Positions 57,579 to 64,000 of a DNA stretch of 64,000 bases are shown here, one piece after another. Made by a program: the position numbers and the translations under genes. Within the stretch, counting starts at the first letter, position 1; the number at the start of each line of letters is the position of its first letter. Source of the DNA: Hydractinia symbiolongicarpus (taxonomy: Eukaryota; Cnidaria; Hydrozoa; Anthoathecata; Hydractiniidae); contig NC_079876.1 in NCBI RefSeq assembly GCF_029227915.1, positions 10,912,001 to 10,976,000 on the forward strand, given 5' to 3'. The notes under the pieces are model-generated. The model saw only the letters and a list, made by a program, of their open reading frames with translations, made no database searches and was not told where the DNA came from.

Positions 57579-58985
57579 ATGTCGAAGGAAGAGCGTAAAC
57601 ACATTCCAAGTTTTTCAGAAATATTTACAAAGTTTGCGGACAACACAACAGCGCATGGTTTTGCACATATAGCATCAACGAAGAAGTGTTTCGTCAAGTT
57701 TTTTTGGTCTCTCCTCATCATCGGCTGTTTAGCCTACTTATGCTATCAAATCCGAATTTTAATTTTACAATGCTTGAAACGACCAATAGCAACAAAAATA
57801 TGGCTTGAAAATGAAGATGGCCAAGATTTCCCGATTGTCGCCATCTGCAATCGGAATTCGATTAAAAAGGACAAACTACCGGAGCTTTTGAACACACCGG
57901 CGTTCAAACCGAAGTTACAAGTGTTTGCTAAACTACGCAACACAACTCATGTGACGTCATTGGCTCGGCATGAATTGTTCACGCATTTAAACCAAGCCAC
58001 AAGTTTGATTGCGACACAAAATGGCTCGATGGTTTACCAATATAGTAACAGTTTTAACGAGACCATACTGTCGTGTTCATACGCTCAAACATACGACTGT
58101 AAAAAACACGTCCACTGGAGACAATTCTGGCATTGGAAGTACGGAAGCTGTTTCGCTTTTAACACTGGCGTTGACCAAAATGGGAAAAAAGTCAAATTAT
58201 TCACAAGCAAAGCAGGAAAAGGGTACGCCTTATCTCTAACCATTGGCGTCAATCAAAGTCAGTACATTAATCAAATAACCAATGAAGTGAGCGCTATTAT
58301 GTACGTGGGGGCGCATGGCGTGAAAGAGTCCTTGTACAATGAAGGTGTTTCCTTCCAGCCCGGTCAAATTTACTATGCGGTTATCCAGAAGAAAAAGCGC
58401 ATAAGGGTAGATCGTTTTAACAATAAAAGTTGCATTGATCACTACAAAACAAAACGAAGCTCACTTGACGCTCAGCCACTCCTCACAAAACACAGTGTAG
58501 ATTTGTGTCAAGAACAATGCTACGTCAGCAACTATCAACGATTGTGCAACTGCACAACCACATACAATCCCGCAACAAATAACTATCCCCCATGTGGCCA
58601 CGGAGAATCATCTTGCATGGGGGACGTATCCGCCATGTTGAAAAACGAATCAATCTCATGTCTAAAGAAATGCCGATACGCGTGTGATAGCACGCATTAC
58701 TCTGTGGTGTTGACATCTGCGGGATATTTAGTTGGTAGCGAGAAGCAAAGAAATCGAGATGATCTGTTAGACGTGCAGGTTTATTTCAAATCACTCGAAG
58801 TGGAAGTTACAGAAGATCACGTGATTTATACGCTGACTAATCTTCTTTCGGATATTGGTGGCCAACTTGGTTTATGGTGTGGCTATTCCGTTCTGACAAT
58901 CGTTGAAGTGTTGGGTTTGTTGCTGTTGACTCTACTGACGAGTGTGAAACATTGTCAAAGAAACTGTTGCAATAAGAACAAATAA
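57579..58985 (+). CDS. Degenerin/ENaC family channel subunit 1 (intronless)
   Basis: Amiloride-sensitive-type cation channel subunit of the DEG/ENaC/ASIC superfamily, 468 residues in one exon. The N-terminal His-Gly gating motif is in TAHGFAHI (H26, G27). Membrane helix 1 spans about 41-62 (FFWSLLIIGCLAYLCYQI). The Cys-rich ectodomain carries many N-x-S/T sites and the block LCQEQCYVSNYQRLCNC, the usual C..xC.....C.C thumb-palm signature. Helix 2 follows LSDIGGQLGLWCGYSVLTIV, which contains the G-x-S selectivity filter (G435-Y-S437). The start is chosen by length and the HG motif. An AATAAA overlaps the stop and another lies at 59050. It resembles hydrozoan peptide-gated channels (HyNaC type); the ligand is inference. 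Confidence 0.93.
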   Translation: MSKEERKHIPSFSEIFTKFADNTTAHGFAHIASTKKCFVKFFWSLLIIGCLAYLCYQIRILILQCLKRPIATKIWLENEDGQDFPIVAICNRNSIKKDKLPELLNTPAFKPKLQVFAKLRNTTHVTSLARHELFTHLNQATSLIATQNGSMVYQYSNSFNETILSCSYAQTYDCKKHVHWRQFWHWKYGSCFAFNTGVDQNGKKVKLFTSKAGKGYALSLTIGVNQSQYINQITNEVSAIMYVGAHGVKESLYNEGVSFQPGQIYYAVIQKKKRIRVDRFNNKSCIDHYKTKRSSLDAQPLLTKHSVDLCQEQCYVSNYQRLCNCTTTYNPATNNYPPCGHGESSCMGDVSAMLKNESISCLKKCRYACDSTHYSVVLTSAGYLVGSEKQRNRDDLLDVQVYFKSLEVEVTEDHVIYTLTNLLSDIGGQLGLWCGYSVLTIVEVLGLLLLTLLTSVKHCQRNCCNKNK

Positions 58986-60722
58986 AATACTGAACAGTCT
59001 GTTGTTCTGTTGTTTATTAGTGAGGAGCATTAAAAAACAAAACCGTTACAATAAAATTATCAAACAGTATATTGTTCTCTCGTTTGTCTTGCCTAACTTT
59101 TTGTTTGTTTTTTTTAAACTATTTTGTGAAAGAAGCAGCCATAAATAGAAAATTTTGTTTTATACTTATCGCCGGAAAAATCACTTCATAATTTCACTAT
59201 CACTTGATGATATTTCTATTTCAGTTTGCGCCTTAATTTGATTGTTTATAGCCTGGAAATTATAGGGTTTAAATTGTCTTACAGTATACATTGTTACTTG
59301 GTGAAACCTACGTCAAAACAGAAAAAAACAAAAACGCCGCCGTAAAGGTGGCAGAAAAATGTCACACCAAAATATACGCGTTCAGAATATTTTTACTAAT
59401 TTCTCTCATACTTTATTTTTAGCATTGGTATACATGTTACACGGTCATATAGTAGTAGCTGAAACATAACATATTTGACTTTCATAAAAATCCCGGGTAG
59501 ATGTTATCGGTGACTAAACTGTTAGGGAACGTTTATATAAGAGACCAGAAGGATCGATTGCCAGGGCGGGACGTTTGCTGGGATATCACCCTCACCAATA
59601 ATTTTACTAAAAATCACTTTGTATTTTAATCGAAATTTTTGTCCCTATACAATTTCGCCCCATCCTGGCTAAGCGGGACAACTTCTCAGAGAGGACGTTT
59701 TTCTTCATATAAAGACACCATGCAGAACAAAAGAGATATTTATTGCATATTTTAATGGAAATAAAAAAGAAAACATTCCAACAATTTTTTTCTATAAAAA
59801 AGGGCAGATCAAAATCATCCTGGAAAACGTCCCGCCCTCCTTCCATGTAAACTCCCCCCTAGCGTTAGACTTAAACAATGAATTTCTCAAGCTATCCAAA
59901 AAGGAAAACCATATGTTACAAAAACATAAAAAGTAAGTTTGATCCGCCCTCGTTAGGTTAGTGTGTACCGGTATAGAATCACTTTCTTGGCAATATAGCG
60001 TTTCAAGATGTTACATTAAAAGCAGTATCATGCCTTCTCCGAAAATATAGCTCATTATATTGAAAATTCTCAACGATAAAACCTACGTCCGACAGATTGA
60101 ATTGATTGGGTAGATCCAGAGTTGTGTGAATAACAAGTGAACTAGTTGATCTTTCATGAAACGCTTAGCATTTTTAGGATTCTATTTTTCGAAATACGTG
60201 GTCTAATAGCATAAAAGTTGACTAAAAGGTTGAATTTTTTAAAAACAGACCCACCGTTTTGTTTGAAAAAGCAACGCTTGTTGGTGAGAGACAAGAGAGA
60301 GAAAGAAACAAGAGAAAGAAAAGAAAACAAGAGCTTGGAAATTAGGTTGCTTTAATTTAAGTGCTTCTTTTGTCGAGAAAGAATATAAATAACAAAGAAG
60401 AAATATATGTAAAAATAAACAAATAAAATCAGATAAAAATATCAACTGTGTCTATTAATTTTTTTTCGCAAAAAAACAAACAAAACATTTTGTTTGGAAT
60501 TCTGTTTTCCATTGGGCTCTAATGTATTAAGATTTTTTAGTATGCAATACCAATAATTAAAAAGAGAAAAAATATTTATCAAACAGGTGAGAAAAACATT
60601 CAATTCATACAACAAAAGAAAAACAGTACGAAAAGCATAGTTTCCACTACAAAAGTAATTCTGATGTCAAACATCTTTCGACAGCATTCGAAACAGAACA
60701 GGGATCGTGTATTGGACGCGTA
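58986..60722. other. Spacer between the channel paralogues
   Basis: AT-rich, no exon recognised. Contains a candidate MITE (59559-59842). Confidence 0.45.
59559..59842. mobile_element. Candidate MITE with AGGGCGGGACGTTT ends
   Basis: AGGGCGGGACGTTT (59563-59576) and AAACGTCCCGCCCT (59825-59838) are perfect inverted repeats, and the pairing continues imperfectly for several bases inward (CTGGGAT against ATCCTGG). No coding frame. Confidence 0.6.
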
Positions 60723-62120
60723 TTGTTCTGCTTGAGAAATAATCGAAAGATGAAGAATAAAAAAAGAGAAATACAAGTGAAAATGTTAAAGAAAATCTTC
60801 CACAATTTCGCTTCCAATACGACAGCTCATGGATTTCAGTTTGTTACATCCACAAAAAGATGGTATGTGAAGTCATTCTGGCTGCTTGTGATTTCAGCAA
60901 GTTTCGCCATGTTCTGCTTCGAAGCGAAGAAACTGGTGATACAATACCTAGATGTTCCCATCATGACGAAGACTTATATTGAAGATGCAGGACTTCAACA
61001 TTTCCCACTGGTTGCTGTGTGCAACAGAAACGCAATTACTAAGCAACAATATCCAGAACTACTGCGTACTGACGCGTTTAAAGAGAAAAAGAACTTACTC
61101 AAAGGGTTAAACGGTAAAGATAAATTAAAAAATAAATTAAAAAACTTTTTTCACTTTTATCAAGGAACTAATATGATAATTGCGCACAACGGGACCTCCA
61201 TCTATCAGTACGGTCACAGTTTCAACGACACCATACAATCATGCGTGTACTCTCAAGTAACAAATTGCAAAACAAAACAACACTGGCGACAGTTCTGGCA
61301 TTGGAAATTTGGGAATTGCTTTGCGTTTAATAGTGATATCAATGGAAAAGGAGAAAAGAGAAAAATACTGCCAGCTCAAGTTGGAATCAACAACGCCCTA
61401 AAGTTGACTATAAAAATCAACAGGGATGAATATTTACCATGGTTAGCAGATTCAATTGGAGCTGTCTTGCATGTCAGTCCACAAGGTAAGGAAGTGGACC
61501 TCCTTTACCATGGCGTTTCTTTGCAACCCGGTAAAGTGCACTATGCAGGCATTGAAATATACAAGCGCATCAGAGTGGATAAATTCAAAAACAACAGTTG
61601 CATAGAAGATTACGTATCTATACAACCTCCAATAAAAGCGCAACAGAAAATAACAAAACATTCGAAAGTGCAGTGCCGAGACAACTGTTTTCACCGTCGG
61701 TATGAGTTGCTATGTAACTGCACAGTGGACGTGCGTCACGCCGTTTTTCACCCGATATGCGCACACGAACACGTCGAATGCATGGTTAATGTAAGTATCC
61801 TGTTGAAAGAAGAATCTTGCTTCAGTACATGTATGGCTCCGTGTAAGGAGATTAACTACCCTGTCGAACTTACTTACGGTGACTATAACGATCATAATGA
61901 GCATAATTTAAGAAAAGACGACGTCTTAGATTTGTATGTTTACTTCAAAACATTTGAAGTGAAAGTTATCGAAGACCAGATGTACTACACATGGGGAAAT
62001 TTGCTAGCTGACATAGGTGGTCATATGGGCTTGTGGTGTGGATACTCCTGGCTGACCGTCGTAGAGTTCGTCAGTTTGTTCGTTATAGTTATATCAAGGA
62101 GTGTGAAAGTACTATTCTAA
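60723..62120 (+). CDS. Degenerin/ENaC family channel subunit 2 (intronless)
   Basis: A 465-residue paralogue of the upstream gene, same strand, 1.7 kb away. Shared features are TAHGFQFV (H36, G37), the HWRQFWHWKFGNCFAFN block, KHSKVQCRDNCF with LLCNC, and the pore LADIGGHMGLWCGYSWLTVV with filter G440-Y-S442. The first helix lies at about 49-70. In-frame Met at 1, 10 and 21 are all possible starts; the later two would give an N-terminus closer in length to the first gene. N-glycosylation sites are frequent in the ectodomain. Its cytoplasmic C-terminus is only a few residues. Tandem duplication is the simplest origin; subunits could form heterotrimers (inference). Confidence 0.93.
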   Translation: MFCLRNNRKMKNKKREIQVKMLKKIFHNFASNTTAHGFQFVTSTKRWYVKSFWLLVISASFAMFCFEAKKLVIQYLDVPIMTKTYIEDAGLQHFPLVAVCNRNAITKQQYPELLRTDAFKEKKNLLKGLNGKDKLKNKLKNFFHFYQGTNMIIAHNGTSIYQYGHSFNDTIQSCVYSQVTNCKTKQHWRQFWHWKFGNCFAFNSDINGKGEKRKILPAQVGINNALKLTIKINRDEYLPWLADSIGAVLHVSPQGKEVDLLYHGVSLQPGKVHYAGIEIYKRIRVDKFKNNSCIEDYVSIQPPIKAQQKITKHSKVQCRDNCFHRRYELLCNCTVDVRHAVFHPICAHEHVECMVNVSILLKEESCFSTCMAPCKEINYPVELTYGDYNDHNEHNLRKDDVLDLYVYFKTFEVKVIEDQMYYTWGNLLADIGGHMGLWCGYSWLTVVEFVSLFVIVISRSVKVLF

Positions 62121-62340
62121 GAATAATATCCATATTAATAATACCCATATTTGGTCTATTGGCCAAAATCAGAAAATCTTGAAAAACATAACAAATGCGG
62201 ATATATTTTTATGGACACGTTCATAAATTACAGAAAATGATGTTGCACCCAAAAAAATAAGAAAATCAGATAGAGATAAAGGTTGTTATACCTCTTCTAG
62301 TTACAATGTTTGGACTATGAAGTTTGGTACTGAGTAAAAA

Positions 62341-62514
62341 ACTAGTTGGTATGGCAACAGTAAGAAACTCGTTGGTATGGCAACAGTAAGAAACTCGTTG
62401 GTATGGCAACAGTAAGAAACTCGTTGGTATGGCAACAGTAAGAAACTCGTTGGTATGGCAACAGTAAGAAACTCGTTGGTATGGCAACAGTAAGAAACCA
62501 GTAGGTATGGCAAC
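62341..62514. repeat. 26-bp minisatellite, about 6.7 units
   Basis: Nearly identical units ACTCGTTGGTATGGCAACAG plus TAAGAA; the first and last are slightly diverged (ACTAGTTGG, CCAGTAGG). Because 26 is not a multiple of three, all minus-strand frames through it show staggered copies of one peptide. Confidence 0.95.
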
Positions 62515-64000
62515 AATAGTTTTGATTATTCATAAAAATTTGAATTCAGAGAAGAGATAAAAAATTAACATTGATCTGTTTTAACCAACTTTCGCCCAGT
62601 TGGATATCATTTTATAAAAATATTTTGTTGTTAACATGAAGCATCGATGACCAGTTAATATAAATTTGTCTGCAGGACAGTAATTAAATTGATTAGCAAG
62701 TTTAGCAAATTTTAACATCAGTTTGATTTTAACATGTTATATATTTTGTTATTTGATAGTTATTCCACCAATATATGGAGGTTGTAAAAAGTACCTCTTA
62801 AAACTATGAAGACATATTGTAAGTAGCTAGATTGCCTGTCCTTATTTTATACCGTCTTTATAAGTTTGGAAAATATACGGATACACGACATAGTTTACAT
62901 GCGCTCAGCCCGGTGCCATGATTAATTTTTAAACCTTCACTGAAACTTATTCCGTAAAATAACAAAAATAATTATTTTTTTCTATGACATGATAAGTACA
63001 TGTTGTAACGTGTCTTTTTATTCCAGCTGAAATTGTAGAAAAGTTAATTTTTGAAAAATGCCTGGTCTACTGGCTAGTATTATCATTATATTATAAGCAT
63101 GCAAAGTTTTAAATAACCTTCCATAAGCTGCGTGTAGTTAACTTGCCAGGGAAATCCGCGTCTAAACGTCACAAGCAACTGAGGAACTGTGTGACCCGGC
63201 GTTAAATGCCCAAAATGCGCTAAATAAGAGCCGCAAACTGTGCCACGCATCCAGATGAATCGCTTTAGTATAGGTATGCAGATGTCGTAAATCGAGTAAA
63301 CATTTGAGTGTTTCGAGTGTAATATATTTTAAAAAAATAACTCTTCACGCAACTGTAGCCCAAAATGGCCTTCGTGGCTCTGCTTTTTACGTTATTTCGT
63401 CGGCATGTCAAGGCCAAAATTTTTTTTTACAAAATCCGGCGTCATGATTGGTTACCACACGCGGGCAAAAATCAAAACAAAGTTAGTAAAAATATATCGT
63501 ATTTGGTATTTCGTGCAGATATATAAAATTTGTGCACCCGTGACACGACGATTATCTTGCGGACAGACAGAATACGCCTACTATTATAAAGGAAACGTTG
63601 CATAAAAGTTACAAATTATTGGTGCATAATTTATAACACAACACCTATCTCAACAATATTTCTGGATTATTCGGTACTTTTATCTTTTATCTTAGACGAA
63701 TTAATTAAAGATTTAAGTTATTATACCTTATCTAAAAAAATTCATATGGGTTTAGAATTTTGTTAATTTTTTGTAAATTTTGGAAAGCTTTATTTCTGGC
63801 AATGCACAATGCTCTTCGAAATTATCGCAGGACTTCAATTTTCGAAACCGTTATAAACAGTTAAGAGTTTATGACTGAATTTCTTTCCCGCCTAAAATTT
63901 TGTGTTTTTGTCCATAAACAAACAAACCTTAGATTTTAATACCTGTCTTAAGTAGAACCTGAATATCTTAAAGAGGTAGATACTGGTATCCTTGTGATAG
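62515..64000. other. Terminal spacer
   Basis: No gene recognised. A dispersed repeat related to 54095-54232 lies at about 63540-63600 in opposite orientation. No remaining EIF2D exon was found. Confidence 0.45.

Noticed and set aside
62266-62533. Three overlapping Cys-rich repeat peptides on the minus strand
   Set aside because: All three come from the 26-bp minisatellite, whose length rotates one peptide through every frame.

Overview
This is animal nuclear DNA, most likely from a cnidarian and probably a hydrozoan. The evidence is spliced genes with GT-AG introns, strongly A+T-rich sequence (by eye), two intronless degenerin/ENaC channels of the type expanded in hydrozoans, and a dense crowd of small DNA transposons, tRNA-derived SINEs and decayed transposases. 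No bacterial operon, CRISPR array or integrated virus is visible. The species call is inference.

Layout. 0-5 kb: a SINE tail, then a 1.3-kb minisatellite of 31-bp units and gene-free AT-rich sequence. 5.2-8.0 kb: a complete five-exon 2-Cys peroxiredoxin (+). 10.2-11.3 kb: three exons of the complex I subunit NDUFA7 (-). 12-21.6 kb: a repeat-rich block of MITEs, a SINE inserted in a MITE, a (CAT/CCT)n array, a degenerate zinc-finger reading frame, a 5'-truncated LINE and a 2-kb inverted-repeat element. 22.4-28.9 kb: a complete eight-exon ankyrin-repeat/SOCS-box gene (+). 30.7-32.4 kb: a three-exon membrane protein with a Thr/Gln-rich ectodomain and one antistasin-like domain (-). 32.8-34.1 kb: a decayed F-box/Ulp1-type gene. 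35.76-41.0 kb: a pogo/Tigger-type transposon broken by two later insertions. 41.9-47 kb: reverse-transcriptase and Ty3/gypsy-like remnants. 48.0-54.0 kb: a complete five-exon CLCC1 homologue (-) with an antisense OTU/vertnin-like relic in its last intron. 55.0-56.7 kb: the last four exons of EIF2D (-). 57.6-62.1 kb: two intronless DEG/ENaC paralogues in tandem (+), probably inside or beside the rest of EIF2D.

The host genes are housekeeping or signalling functions (redox control, respiration, ubiquitin ligation, ER ion homeostasis, translation, ion channels) with no evident shared pathway. Their exon models were assembled by eye from splice signals and phase continuity. For Prx, ASB, CLCC1 and the antistasin-domain gene the exon lengths sum to an intact frame. 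The most unusual structure is the nested transposon at 35.8-41.0 kb, where target-site duplications and reading-frame continuity allow the order of insertions to be partly worked out.
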